In this document: positions 17,307-25,583 of the stretch, piece by piece
Layout: the number at the start of each line of letters is the position of its first letter
Numbering within the stretch: position 1 is the first letter of the stretch
Assembly (NCBI GenBank): GCA_033765305.1
Contig: JANRID010000058.1
Span: 1 to 64,000, forward strand
Reading direction: 5' to 3'
DNA length: 64,000 nt
DNA from: RDXT01 sp033765305
GTDB lineage: Bacteria; Bacteroidota; Bacteroidia; J057
Notes under the pieces: generated by a model
Seen by the model: only the letters and a program-made list of their open reading frames with translations
What the model was told of the DNA's origin: nothing
The model's database searches: none
Translations under genes and position numbers: made by a program

Positions 17307-18329
17307 TCAGACCAGCCGTTTTTCAAACTGCCGCAGGAAGCGGATGTCGTTCTGCGAGTACAGGCGCAGGTCGGGCACGCGGTACAGGAGCTGGGCGATC
17401 CGCTCCACCCCCATGCCGAAGGCATAGCCGGTGTATTCTTCCGGATCGATCCCGCAGTTGCGCAGCACCGCCGGGTCCACCATGCCGCAGCCCATGATTT
17501 CCACCCAGCCGGAATGCTTGCACACCGTGCAGCCTTTCCCCAGGCAGACCCGGCAGGTGACATCCATTTCGGCGCTGATCTCGGTGAAGGGGAAATAGGA
17601 GGGGCGGAGCTTGATGCGGGCATTGTCGCCGAAGATCTCCGTGGTGAAATACTGCAGCGTCTGCTTCATGTCGGCGAAGCTGACGTTGCGGTCCACCACC
17701 AGCCCTTCCACCTGGTGGAAGAAGCAGTGCGCGCGGGCGGAGATGGCCTCGTTGCGGTACACACGGCCGGGCATCAGCAGCCGGAAGGGCGGCCTGGATT
17801 GCTCCATGACCCGGATCTGCACGGAGGAGGTATGCGTACGGAGCAGAAAGTCAGGCTCTTTCCCGACGAAGAAGGTATCCTGCATATCCCGTGCAGGATG
17901 GTTGTCCGGGAAGTTGAGGGCGGAGAAATTGTGCCAGTCGTCCTCGATTTCCGGTCCTTCGGCCACGCCGAAGCCGATCCGTTCGAAGATCCCTACGATC
18001 CGGGCCATGACCTGCGACAGGGGATGCCGGGCACCGGGCATCCAGGGATCTCCGGGCAGGGTAAGGTCATGCGGACGGTCTGCGCCGCTTCGGGCGGCCA
18101 GCGCCTGCTCGAACTCGGCCAGCCGGGCGCTGGCGAGCTGCTTCAACTCGTTGAGCGCCTGGCCGATGGCGCGTTTTTCGCTGTTGGGCACCTGGCGGAA
18201 ATCCTCGAACAGCTGCGAAATCAGGCCTCTCTGATTGGTGAACCGGCGTTTGTAGGCATCGAGTTCTTCGGCATTCTGCACAGCAGCGGAGCGGACCTCT
18301 TCCAGCAGGGATTGAATGGTGCTGATCAT
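17307..18329 (-). CDS. pheS: Phenylalanyl-tRNA synthetase alpha subunit
   Basis: 340 residues, full length for bacterial PheS. An N-terminal coiled-coil tRNA-binding arm (about 1-90) precedes the class II catalytic core: the motif 2 region (PGRVYRNEAISARAHCFFHQVEG), Phe-binding pocket residues around the FTEISAEMDV segment, and motif 3 GYAFGMGVERIAQLLY. A CxxC/CxxC zinc-like cluster (CRVCLGKGCTVC) near residue 261 is common in Bacteroidota PheS. It pairs with PheT, not encoded in this window, to charge tRNA-Phe. It lies 16 bp downstream of the leucine-rich-repeat gene and is probably co-transcribed with it from the promoter at 18926-18933. Confidence 0.97.
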   Translation of the reverse strand: MISTIQSLLEEVRSAAVQNAEELDAYKRRFTNQRGLISQLFEDFRQVPNSEKRAIGQALNELKQLASARLAEFEQALAARSGADRPHDLTLPGDPWMPGARHPLSQVMARIVGIFERIGFGVAEGPEIEDDWHNFSALNFPDNHPARDMQDTFFVGKEPDFLLRTHTSSVQIRVMEQSRPPFRLLMPGRVYRNEAISARAHCFFHQVEGLVVDRNVSFADMKQTLQYFTTEIFGDNARIKLRPSYFPFTEISAEMDVTCRVCLGKGCTVCKHSGWVEIMGCGMVDPAVLRNCGIDPEEYTGYAFGMGVERIAQLLYRVPDLRLYSQNDIRFLRQFEKRLV

Positions 18330-18345
18330 AGGGCGGAGAAGCAGA

Positions 18346-18906
18346 TCAATGGGTAATCACACAGCGGGGCAGCCGGGCCTGCGCGCGCTCGATATCGTAG
18401 AGGGTAATGGGATTGTAGGTCAGGTCGAGCTGGCGGAGCTTGCCGAGGCCGCCCACCCAGGCGGGCATTTCCACAATCCGGTTGTTGCCCAGGTAGAGAT
18501 GTTCCAGATTGCCGAGGGCGCGGAGCGTGTCCGGAAGCACCCGGATGCGGTTGTGCGAGAGCGTCAGGGTTTGCAGGTTGGGCAGCGAGCCGATTTCAGG
18601 CGGCAGGCTGGTCAGGCGGTTGTGGCTGAGATTGAGCACCTGCAGATTGCGGAACCGGAATACCTCTTCCGGGATCTGCCGGAGCTTCCGGCGGGTAAGG
18701 GAAAGCTTGACCACCGCTTCGGGGTTTCGCATCGCCTCGTCGAGGCTGTAGCACCAGGCCGCCCGCTCCAGCTGAGCCGGACTGAGCAGGGGGCTGAGCG
18801 GCACCGGCCGCTCCGGGTTGACAGGCATGCCTTCCGCACCCGGCTGAGCGGCAAGCGTGAGGGCGCCGAGGCCGGCCAGCAACAAAAACAAGATTCTGCG
18901 GTACAT
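18346..18906 (-). CDS. Exported leucine-rich-repeat protein
   Basis: A 186-residue protein with a signal peptide (about 1-20, ending TLAAQ). About five leucine-rich repeats occupy residues 65-175 with the LxxLxLxxNxLxxLP pattern (for example LQVLNLSHNRLTSLP, LQTLTLSHNRIRVLP, LEHLYLGNNRIVEMP). Such short exported LRR proteins usually mediate protein-protein contact; no catalytic domain is present. It heads a likely two-gene transcript with pheS, although a functional link between the two is not expected. Confidence 0.88.
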   Translation of the reverse strand: MYRRILFLLLAGLGALTLAAQPGAEGMPVNPERPVPLSPLLSPAQLERAAWCYSLDEAMRNPEAVVKLSLTRRKLRQIPEEVFRFRNLQVLNLSHNRLTSLPPEIGSLPNLQTLTLSHNRIRVLPDTLRALGNLEHLYLGNNRIVEMPAWVGGLGKLRQLDLTYNPITLYDIERAQARLPRCVITH

Positions 18907-18925
18907 CGGGATCTCAACTATACGC

Positions 18926-18933
18926 CAAAGGTA
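18926..18933 (-). promoter_or_regulatory. TAnnTTTG promoter with -33 TTG for LRR-pheS
   Basis: TACCTTTG on the minus strand, 19 nt before the LRR start codon. An ATTG sits exactly 19 nt further upstream, matching Bacteroidota -33/-7 spacing. Confidence 0.6.
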
Positions 18934-18981
18934 GCTTGCAGACGCCGAAAAACAATAGCAGCGTCCGCCTGTTTACGCGGA

Positions 18982-19281
18982 ATGGAGCTTACCGCAGCGG
19001 ATATCGACCGGATTATCGAAATGGCGTGGGAGGACCGCACGCCTTTCGAGGCCATCCGCCTGCAGTTTGGCCTGGACGAAGCCGCTGTCATCCGCCTGAT
19101 GCGGCGCGAGCTGAAGCCTGGCAGCTGGCGGCGCTGGCGGGCCCGCGTCGCGGGCCGCACCACCAAGCATGAAGCCCTGCGCCCGGAGGCCGTGCAGCGG
19201 TTCCGCAGCAGCCGGCAGCGCATGATCTCCGCCAACCGCATCCCGGGCCGCGCTCACTCCCGCCGCCCGCCGGCCTCCTGA
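18982..19281 (+). CDS. TIGR03643/DUF2805 family protein
   Basis: A 99-residue basic protein from the ATG at 18982. It matches the TIGR03643 family nearly end to end: an opening helix IDRIIEMAWEDRTPFEAI, QFGL, VIRLMRRELKP, W..WR.RV.GR.TKH, and a C-terminal RF.SS.Q. The helical N-terminal half resembles a helix-turn-helix, so nucleic-acid binding is plausible, but no function is established. Its last 28 bp overlap the 3' end of the convergent VWA gene, which explains the unusual Arg/Pro-rich tail. Confidence 0.8.
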   Translation: MELTAADIDRIIEMAWEDRTPFEAIRLQFGLDEAAVIRLMRRELKPGSWRRWRARVAGRTTKHEALRPEAVQRFRSSRQRMISANRIPGRAHSRRPPAS

Positions 19282-20951
19282 ATGAGAATATCCAGGGCAT
19301 TGTCCGGCAGCATCTGGTGCAGCTCCCCGCCCCCCTGCTCCGCCCAGGACCGGAGCTGCGTGAGCGTGCGCTCCGAAGCAAATTTTCCCAGCAGGAGCAC
19401 CGAAAGCTGTATCTCCGAGGCCGGCATGCGCCCGATCAGCTGTGCCACCGGCTCCTGCACATCGAATCCGCCGTCCGATGCCAGCAGCACGCGGTTGTTT
19501 CCGCCGGGAATGTAATACCCCGCAGCAGTCCGGTAGGCCTGGCGCAGCCCCTTGCGGATCTGGGTTTCACCGGAGGATTGCAGGCTGCCGAGCGCTTTTC
19601 GGATCCGCTCCTGCTCGGCGGCAGACACCGCCTCCAGCACGACCCGCGCCTCGCCTGAGTACACCACCAGGGAAATCCGGTCCTCCGGGCGGAGGTATCC
19701 GAGCAGCTCGTCGATGCTGCGCAGCAGCAGCGGCAGCTTTTCGGGCTTGTTCATCGACGCCGAAACATCCAGCAGAAACACCAGATGATTGACGGCAGCC
19801 GTTTCGAGCGGATCCGGTGCAGACGGCGCTGCGCTGGCCGCAGGCGGGGCTGCCTGCGGTGCCTGAGCCTGCCGGGGCGGCGGAGCGGGCAGCCACCGGA
19901 AAGCAGGCGCAAGCTCCAGCTGCTTGAGCAGGGGCTGCACGGCAAAGCCTGTCAGGCGGTTGTAGTAGGCGGCCATCCCGTACTTGTGGTGGTTGTACAG
20001 CGAGAGCAGCCGTTCGTTGTAGTAGTAGTACGCGGCGCCATAGGCCTGGTACGCCTGCGGCAAGGCTTCATTCGGGCTGAAGGCATCGGATTTCCGGATC
20101 AGGTCGCGGGTGTAGTCCTCGATATGGCGCTCGGCCATCCGCTGCTGCTCGGGCGTGACGCCCAGCGCACGCCAGCGCGCCTGCCATCCGGCACGCTGCG
20201 CTACGAACAGCTCCAGCGCCTGCCGGAGCAGCTGGACCGGCGGCGGCTGCCGCAGGCCTGGCGTGCGGTACTGCGCCACCAGGTCTGCCGCTGCTTCGAG
20301 TACAGCCTGGAGATCGGCTACCGGCGGCGGCTGGGCGGGCGCCGTACTGCGGATCAGCTGATGCAAGGCTGCCCGGATCTCCTGGACTGCGTCATACCAT
20401 TCCGAACAGGCTTTGAGGGCCAGCAGCATACGCTCCAGGTCCAGCGGACCCGCACTGCGCTGGGGGTCGGAAATCAGCGCCAGGGTGTCGGCGAGAGCCA
20501 GCAGGGAAATGACTGCAAACATCAGCTCGTCGCGCTGCCGGTTCATGGCGATCCGTGCGGGGGCAGGCAGGTAGTCGTCCACGCGGGCGGTGGCTTCATA
20601 CAGTGCCCGAAGCGGAATATGCTCGCCCGCCGTACCTGGCGGGCGGGCGCACACGCCGCGGAGCGGCGGAGTAAAATCCAGTCCGTCGGCCAGCCCGGCT
20701 ACGGAAAACACCGGCCAGTCGGGACTGCCGGGGCCTGCCGGGCGCAGCCAGGCCTGATTGACCTGCTCCAGCCTGGGCCTGAGCTCGGCCAGCAGATGCA
20801 TGCATTCGTTGCTGAAATCTATGTATGCATTGAGAGCGAGGGTTTTGCGGGTTTCGGAGTTCAGGTAAACAGGCTGCTGGGATAATCCAGGAAGACATGA
20901 GCAAAGAAAGACCAGACAGGCCGGCAGCAAGCCGGCGCGCGGCCGCGTCAT
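19254..20951 (-). CDS. Exported von Willebrand factor A domain protein
   Basis: From the ATG at 20951 (the frame starts two codons earlier at a TTG) the protein has 565 residues with a signal peptide ending LPGLSQ. A long helical region (about 25-350) contains repeated tyrosines (GAAYYYYNERL) and a proline/alanine-rich linker (about 350-385). The VWA domain is at the C-terminus (about 389-565) with a complete MIDAS start DVSAS at 395-399, T in GETQIRKGL and D in LASDGG. It would bind a ligand through a divalent metal in the periplasm or envelope. It is the last gene of a three-gene operon (20 bp after the 205-residue gene). Confidence 0.82.
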   Translation of the reverse strand: MTRPRAGLLPACLVFLCSCLPGLSQQPVYLNSETRKTLALNAYIDFSNECMHLLAELRPRLEQVNQAWLRPAGPGSPDWPVFSVAGLADGLDFTPPLRGVCARPPGTAGEHIPLRALYEATARVDDYLPAPARIAMNRQRDELMFAVISLLALADTLALISDPQRSAGPLDLERMLLALKACSEWYDAVQEIRAALHQLIRSTAPAQPPPVADLQAVLEAAADLVAQYRTPGLRQPPPVQLLRQALELFVAQRAGWQARWRALGVTPEQQRMAERHIEDYTRDLIRKSDAFSPNEALPQAYQAYGAAYYYYNERLLSLYNHHKYGMAAYYNRLTGFAVQPLLKQLELAPAFRWLPAPPPRQAQAPQAAPPAASAAPSAPDPLETAAVNHLVFLLDVSASMNKPEKLPLLLRSIDELLGYLRPEDRISLVVYSGEARVVLEAVSAAEQERIRKALGSLQSSGETQIRKGLRQAYRTAAGYYIPGGNNRVLLASDGGFDVQEPVAQLIGRMPASEIQLSVLLLGKFASERTLTQLRSWAEQGGGELHQMLPDNALDILIQEAGGRRE

Positions 20952-20977
20952 ATGCAAGCGGTTGAGCCTTGAAGATA

Positions 20978-21595
20978 CTAGGATTTTCCAATTTCCGTGC
21001 TTCCGAACACTGCGCTTCGGTCATGAATTTCAGCAGTGAGGTGCAGAAAGCGCGGGGGAAGCAGCGGGCCGGGGTATTCACGCAGGAGGGCCTGCTGGGA
21101 GAGCGCAAGCCCGCCCTGCCGGGCGGCTACGGCAAGCACCGGCAGCAGGTCCGGAGCCAGGGGCAGGCCGGTGCCTGGCAGCAGCATCCCCTGCGGGCTG
21201 CGGTAGAGCAGCAGCGAGGCCTTGCCCGCCAGCTGGACCAGCGACATCAGGCGCCGCACCGGGCGCCGGTAATCGGGATAGCCGCCCGGCTCGAAAAGCA
21301 GCTCCAGCGCGCCGGTAACCAGGCCGTCCTGGGTAACCAGCATCGACGCGGTCTGTCCATGCAGCCACATGCGGACCGACTCGTCCGGGCCTGTTTCGGA
21401 AAAGGCTTCTTCCTCCGGGGCAAAGTGCAGCCTCGGCTGGATCCAGGCCGCCGCAGGCGGCATGCCCGCGCCGTCCAGCACCCGGAAGAGCTCTGCCAGC
21501 ACCTGCCCGGCATGCGGCAGCCGGCCCTCGGCGAAGGCCTCATATACCGGGCCTTGCCAGGCCTGGACCAGGTGGTATGCCAGCAGCGGCTGCAT
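20978..21595 (-). CDS. Hypothetical protein, unrecognised family
   Basis: A 205-residue protein from an ATG only 3 bp after the upstream lipoprotein gene, so translation is probably coupled. It has no signal peptide and no clear transmembrane segment. It is rich in Leu, Pro and Gly, with a helical start (LLAYHLVQAWQGPVYEAF), an acidic middle (APEEEAF) and a segment reading MWLHGQTASMLVTQDG that looks like a beta-hairpin. I do not recognise a family. The operon context (an exported beta-propeller-like lipoprotein upstream, an exported VWA protein downstream) does not settle its role. Confidence 0.65.
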   Translation of the reverse strand: MQPLLAYHLVQAWQGPVYEAFAEGRLPHAGQVLAELFRVLDGAGMPPAAAWIQPRLHFAPEEEAFSETGPDESVRMWLHGQTASMLVTQDGLVTGALELLFEPGGYPDYRRPVRRLMSLVQLAGKASLLLYRSPQGMLLPGTGLPLAPDLLPVLAVAARQGGLALSQQALLREYPGPLLPPRFLHLTAEIHDRSAVFGSTEIGKS

Positions 21596-21598
21596 TGT

Positions 21599-22552
21599 TC
21601 AGGGCTGCATGCTAAACACCAGCAGGGTGCCGCCGGTTTCCGCTTCGTTGGAAATATACATCCGGCCCTCCGGATCGAAGCAAATGCCCTCAGGCTGCGG
21701 AAACAGGCTTTTTTTCAGGTGAAATGCGCCTTTCAGCGTGCCATCCGCCCCCAGTACCGCAAGCAGCTGGCCGGCTGCTGCTACGATGTACACGTCGCCG
21801 TGCAGCGGATGCACCGCTACGCCGGCCGGCTTGAAGCTTTTTTTGCTCTCCGGATCAAATTCTGCCGCGCGTGCACGGGACTTCTCATCCGACGCCTGTG
21901 CCGTCAGCACGGCCTTGATCTCTGCCATCCCGATCTGGTACCGGGGCTGCGGATTCAGCCGGCCTTCGGGCAGGGCGTATCCGTACACGCGGCGGAAGCG
22001 CTTGTCCACCAGCCCGCCTTCCATAGGAGGCTCTTTTGCTGCGATCAGCAGCAGCCGCTCCGATGCCAGGTAGCCGAGCCCTTCGAGGTCATCTGCTTCG
22101 GAGAGCGGGGTCCGGATTTCCCGAACCGTCTGCCCGGGAGTATCCAGTCCGCTGACTTCGAGCAGGATGCCGTTGCTTTTGAGCATATACACCTTACCCT
22201 CCGCTACTTCCACATCCTCGAAATCCCCAAGCCCGGCAATGGGCCACTTTTTCAAGGTATTGCCGGTGGCAGGGTCGAGGGCAAAGAGAATACCGGCTTC
22301 GTCCTGCAGCGCCAGGAGCCGCGCGCCGTCCCAGGCAATGCCTGAAACCTCGCTGAGCGCAGGCTCCAAGGTCAGATGCAGGTCGGGGGCATCGAGGCGG
22401 TAGGGCAGGACCCATCCGCCTGCAATCGGGGCAGCAGGCATTTCCTGAACGGGGGCTGAGGGGGGTGCAGAAGCGGAAGGCGAACCGGAGCATGCGGTCA
22501 TACATGCGATTCCGGCAAACAGCAGACTACGGGAACCTCCAGAGATGGGCAT
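21599..22552 (-). CDS. SdiA-regulated-like (YjiK) beta-propeller lipoprotein
   Basis: 317 residues beginning with a lipobox (ACMTACSG). The body (about 50-317) has repeating blade-like motifs: SEVSGIAWDGARLLALQDE, GDFEDVEVAEGKVYMLKSNG, ADDLEGLGY, KPAGVAVHPLHGDVYIVAA and PQPEGICFDPEGRMYISNE. These match the SdiA-regulated/YjiK family, related to phytase-like esterase propellers. The activity is unknown; the acidic ED and E residues could bind metal. It is the first gene of a three-gene operon with a -7 element about 90 nt upstream. Confidence 0.8.
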   Translation of the reverse strand: MPISGGSRSLLFAGIACMTACSGSPSASAPPSAPVQEMPAAPIAGGWVLPYRLDAPDLHLTLEPALSEVSGIAWDGARLLALQDEAGILFALDPATGNTLKKWPIAGLGDFEDVEVAEGKVYMLKSNGILLEVSGLDTPGQTVREIRTPLSEADDLEGLGYLASERLLLIAAKEPPMEGGLVDKRFRRVYGYALPEGRLNPQPRYQIGMAEIKAVLTAQASDEKSRARAAEFDPESKKSFKPAGVAVHPLHGDVYIVAAAGQLLAVLGADGTLKGAFHLKKSLFPQPEGICFDPEGRMYISNEAETGGTLLVFSMQP

Positions 22553-22639
22553 AGGGCAGTTGATTTGGCACCCGGACCGCGTATCGTGCTATGCAGCAGC
22601 CGGGAATAACCGTTAACGCAGGGATTCTATCCGAAGTTT

Positions 22640-22647
22640 CAAATATA
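22640..22647 (-). promoter_or_regulatory. TAnnTTTG promoter element for the 22552-19254 operon
   Basis: TATATTTG on the minus strand, 88 nt before the lipoprotein start, leaving a leader of roughly 80 nt. No -33 TTG at the expected spacing. Confidence 0.4.
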
Positions 22648-22738
22648 CAGAAGCCCGGCACGGAATGTGTGTAAGTTCGGCATGACGGTCAAGCCGCTCG
22701 CCGGAATGATCATCCTCCATCTGATTAGCCTGTATCAC

Positions 22739-23566
22739 ATGCTGCTGAAACCCAACACCATCACACTTACGCTCCTCTTGCTTTGCTGCGCGGCTCCGGC
22801 ACGGGCCCAGCGGACCCACTCCTTCTCTCTCGGCACGGGTACCATTTATTACTACGGAGATCTGACGGACCGTTTCAACAATTCGCTGCTGCGTCCTTCG
22901 GGCAGCATCACCTACAGCCGCTACATCATGCCCACGGTCAGTTTCCGCGTAGGAGCTGCGGTGGGCGAAATCGGCGCTACCGATGCCATGGCCACCGCAG
23001 ACCCGCGCCGGGTGCGCAACCTGCATTTCCGCAGTCCGCTCATGGAGCTCAGCGGGGTGCTGGTGTACGAAATCCTGCGCGACCGCAATTTCGGCACCTG
23101 GGCCGGCAAACCGCATTTTTCGCCCCTGATTTTCGGCGGGGTCAATATTTTCCGCTTCAATCCCAAGGCACTGTACAACGGGGAATGGGTCCCCCTGCAG
23201 CCGCTGGGCACCGAAGGCCAGTTTATCCCCGGCCACCAGCCCGGCCCCTACATGCGCATCCAGGCAGGCCTGCCGTTCGGCGGGGGATTCAGCCTGCGGC
23301 TGGCCGAGTACAGCGGCCTGTCGTTCGAGATCGGCTACCGCCTCACCTTCACCGACTACCTGGACGACGTAAGCACCGTATATCCGGATTTCGAAGCCCT
23401 GGCGCAGCAGGAAAACGGCGCACTGGCCATCACGCTCTCCGAGCGTTCGCTGGACAACCGCTTCGGGCCCGGCGAGATCCGCGGCAACAGCGGTGCCAAC
23501 GACGGGTATTTCTTCGCGATGGTATCGGTGGTGTATTACCTGAACCGGTTCGCTACCCGCAACTGA
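22739..23566 (+). CDS. DUF6089-type outer-membrane beta-barrel protein
   Basis: The ATG at 22739 gives 275 residues with a signal peptide (cut after APARAQ); the frame runs 24 codons further upstream without signal character. The body has alternating aromatic/polar strands, a GTGTIYYYGDLTD start, YMRIQAGLPFGGGFS, and the conserved GYRLTFTDYLDDVS segment seen in DUF6089 proteins. It ends in a strand with aromatic residues, as expected for an outer-membrane barrel. The role is unknown; related genes are common in Bacteroidota. A long hairpin follows. Confidence 0.8.
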   Translation: MLLKPNTITLTLLLLCCAAPARAQRTHSFSLGTGTIYYYGDLTDRFNNSLLRPSGSITYSRYIMPTVSFRVGAAVGEIGATDAMATADPRRVRNLHFRSPLMELSGVLVYEILRDRNFGTWAGKPHFSPLIFGGVNIFRFNPKALYNGEWVPLQPLGTEGQFIPGHQPGPYMRIQAGLPFGGGFSLRLAEYSGLSFEIGYRLTFTDYLDDVSTVYPDFEALAQQENGALAITLSERSLDNRFGPGEIRGNSGANDGYFFAMVSVVYYLNRFATRN

Positions 23567-23588
23567 TGCTTCGTTTCCGCACGGGCCG

Positions 23589-23620
23589 GCGCCCCGGTCT
23601 GCTTCCGCAGACCGGGGCGC
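23589..23620. terminator. Perfect 14-bp hairpin between convergent genes
   Basis: 14 paired bases (23589-23602 with 23607-23620) around a TTCC loop, centred in the 61-bp gap between the DUF6089 and PAP2 genes. There is no T run on either strand, so it is probably a bidirectional transcript-end structure. Confidence 0.6.
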
Positions 23621-23627
23621 TGTGCGT

Positions 23628-24377
23628 TCAGCGCCGGCGGTACCAGCGCGGCGTCAGCCAGCCGATCAGCGCGCCGGCGGCGTAGCCGGCCACGACGTCG
23701 CTGGGGTAATGCTTGCCGGCGCGCACGCGCAGGAAGCCGGCCACAGCCGGCACCACTGCTGCACCGGCCCATACCCAGGGCCGCGCCGGCGACTTCGGGC
23801 ACAGATCGTCGAACATGCTGGCTGCGCAAAAGCTGGCAGTAGCCGTGAAGGAGGTATGTCCGGAGAAAAATGACAGCCGGGTATCGGCAGAGGCCTGCGC
23901 CTCGGCGAGCCCGGGCAGCGGCCCCGTCTGATAGGCGTAGGGCCGGGGCCGCCGGGCGGCAGATTTGACGAGGTGGGTCACCCCGTCATTGAGCAGGCCT
24001 GCGTTGAGGGTAATGAGTGCCACCGCCTTCCACTCCTGCCGGGCTTCGGGCAGTGCCAGCAGGCTGAAGGGAAGCAGCCCCGCGCCGAGCAGGAGGTAAT
24101 CGCTGGCTTTGCTGGCGCGCGGGCTCCAGTAGCGGGTGGCGACCCGGTCCCAGGCCGGGACCCTGGCAGGATCCAATGCGGCGAGCTCCGCCGGGGTAAA
24201 GGGCTGCACCCGCGAAGCGCTGTAATGGCCGAGCGCGAAAGTTCCGGCGCCGAGGGCCGTGGCAGACAGCACCCGGCCGGGGGCGAGGCTGTACACGGGG
24301 GCCTGCTGCGCCGTGGCGCTGCCGCAGGCAAGGGCCAGCAGCAGCCCCGCCGCGCGGAGCCGGTTAGTTGTACTCAT
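23628..24377 (-). CDS. PAP2-superfamily phosphatase, exported
   Basis: 249 residues with a signal peptide or first membrane segment (MSTTNRLRAAG to ATAQQ). All three PAP2 signature motifs are present: KSAARRPRP, SFFSGHTS, and RVRAGKHYPSDV with the catalytic His and Asp. Such enzymes dephosphorylate lipid phosphates such as undecaprenyl pyrophosphate or phosphatidic acid at the membrane or in the periplasm. Its start codon overlaps the end of the upstream RHS/YD-type gene by 14 bp, suggesting translational coupling. Confidence 0.9.
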   Translation of the reverse strand: MSTTNRLRAAGLLLALACGSATAQQAPVYSLAPGRVLSATALGAGTFALGHYSASRVQPFTPAELAALDPARVPAWDRVATRYWSPRASKASDYLLLGAGLLPFSLLALPEARQEWKAVALITLNAGLLNDGVTHLVKSAARRPRPYAYQTGPLPGLAEAQASADTRLSFFSGHTSFTATASFCAASMFDDLCPKSPARPWVWAGAAVVPAVAGFLRVRAGKHYPSDVVAGYAAGALIGWLTPRWYRRR

Positions 24378-25221
24378 ACTCGAACAGCTGCGTCGTCACC
24401 GAGAGGGCACCATTCCGGCTGGAAGTGGTGCGGGTAGCACGGGACAGCAGCCCTTCGGGGCTGTAGCTGTAAGCCAGCTGCCCGCGGGGCTTCTGGTTTT
24501 CAGTCCAATCGACCCGGATCATATTGCCCCGGCTGTCGTACTGGATGGTGTACGCTTCCGAATGATTCTGCTCTTCCGTCTGCACCCGGGCGATGAGGCC
24601 CTGCCCGTTGTAGCTGATCCGGGTCGTGCGTACTGCGCGGCCGGCGGCATCCTCGTCGGTCACGGTAATCAGATTGCCCTGCGCATCGTAGGCATACCGC
24701 TGCGTCTGGACGACCCGGCCGGACTCGATGTGGCGGATCGCGACGAGGGCGCTGTCTGCATCGTATATATAGTGCCGGGTGCCGATGAGCATACGCTCCT
24801 GGGCATTCAGCACCTCGTAGGATTTCACCTGATAGGTCTTGTGGTTGGCGTCGAAGCGGTAGCCGAGCCGGTAGCTTTTGCGCAGCAGCTTATCTTCCGT
24901 GGTGTGCCAGCCGAGGGTGCCTGTGTGGGTGTACAGATAGCGGTGCACGCGCGCGGTGTCATTGAGCCGGAACTCGACCTTGTGCCGCAGATTGCCGTAG
25001 TCATCGTAGAGGCAGACCAGGCTGGAAGCAGATGCCAGCCCTGCGGGCTCGGAGCCTGGATAGCTCCGCACGCGGACGGCTTTGATCCGGTTTGCCCTGA
25101 CAGATTTCTGCATAAAAACGGGCAGATCATCTGTAAACAGGGAGGCCGGAGCGAAGAAAGGCTGGGCATGCACCGACGTGCAAAACAGGCCCAGCAGACA
25201 GAGCAAGTAACGTACCTTCAT
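24364..25221 (-). CDS. Exported RHS/YD-repeat-like protein
   Basis: The ATG at 25221 gives 285 residues with a signal peptide (MKVRYLLCLLGLFC to VHAQ). The body holds several YD-like repeats with the pattern YDxxGNL..v....dg (for example YDDYGNLRHKVEF, YDAQGNLITVTD, YNGQGLIARVQT, YDSRGNMIRVDW, YSPEGLLSRATR). Unlike toxin-bearing RHS proteins it is short, with no RHS core closure and no C-terminal toxin domain. It is likely an envelope beta-structured protein of unknown role, leading an overlapping pair with the PAP2 phosphatase. Confidence 0.75.
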   Translation of the reverse strand: MKVRYLLCLLGLFCTSVHAQPFFAPASLFTDDLPVFMQKSVRANRIKAVRVRSYPGSEPAGLASASSLVCLYDDYGNLRHKVEFRLNDTARVHRYLYTHTGTLGWHTTEDKLLRKSYRLGYRFDANHKTYQVKSYEVLNAQERMLIGTRHYIYDADSALVAIRHIESGRVVQTQRYAYDAQGNLITVTDEDAAGRAVRTTRISYNGQGLIARVQTEEQNHSEAYTIQYDSRGNMIRVDWTENQKPRGQLAYSYSPEGLLSRATRTTSSRNGALSVTTQLFEYEYN

Positions 25222-25583
25222 CACTGGCAAGGGTTGGAGTATTACATAGGCAAACCACTACTGAAGAACAGCACTGAATGGGACGGGCGGACATGCGGCT
25301 GCTGCATGGGCGCAGCGGACGCTCCTGCCGGATGGTTGTGGATGGTACCTGAAATGAAGGGGGAAACGGGAAATTGCACCCGAATATACATCCGGGAATC
25401 GCTGGGAATCAAATTTTTCTTGCGCTTTTGGCCAATTGTGCCGGATAAGCCGCCGGCACGCGGCGGCAGTGCTTTGCGACACGCCGCGCAGCATAGACCC
25501 AATCCGCTGATTATCTGTATCTTATCTTGCTATTTCAGCCGATTGGGCCGCCTGTTCCGGGCCGGCTGCGGGCGCGTGGCCTG
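25222..25583. other. 362-bp non-coding stretch
   Basis: Between the RHS-like gene start and the RDD gene end, both on the minus strand. It should hold the promoter of the RHS-PAP2 pair, but no exact TAnnTTTG was found. Part of it (about 25380-25440) is AT-richer than the surroundings, and a 6-bp GC hairpin with a 7-nt loop lies near 25450-25470. Open frames here lack start context and composition typical of neighbouring genes. Confidence 0.5.

Noticed and set aside
25242..25502. 86-codon minus-strand frame in the long non-coding gap
   Set aside because: Composition unlike neighbouring genes, no promoter element or domain; kept as non-coding.
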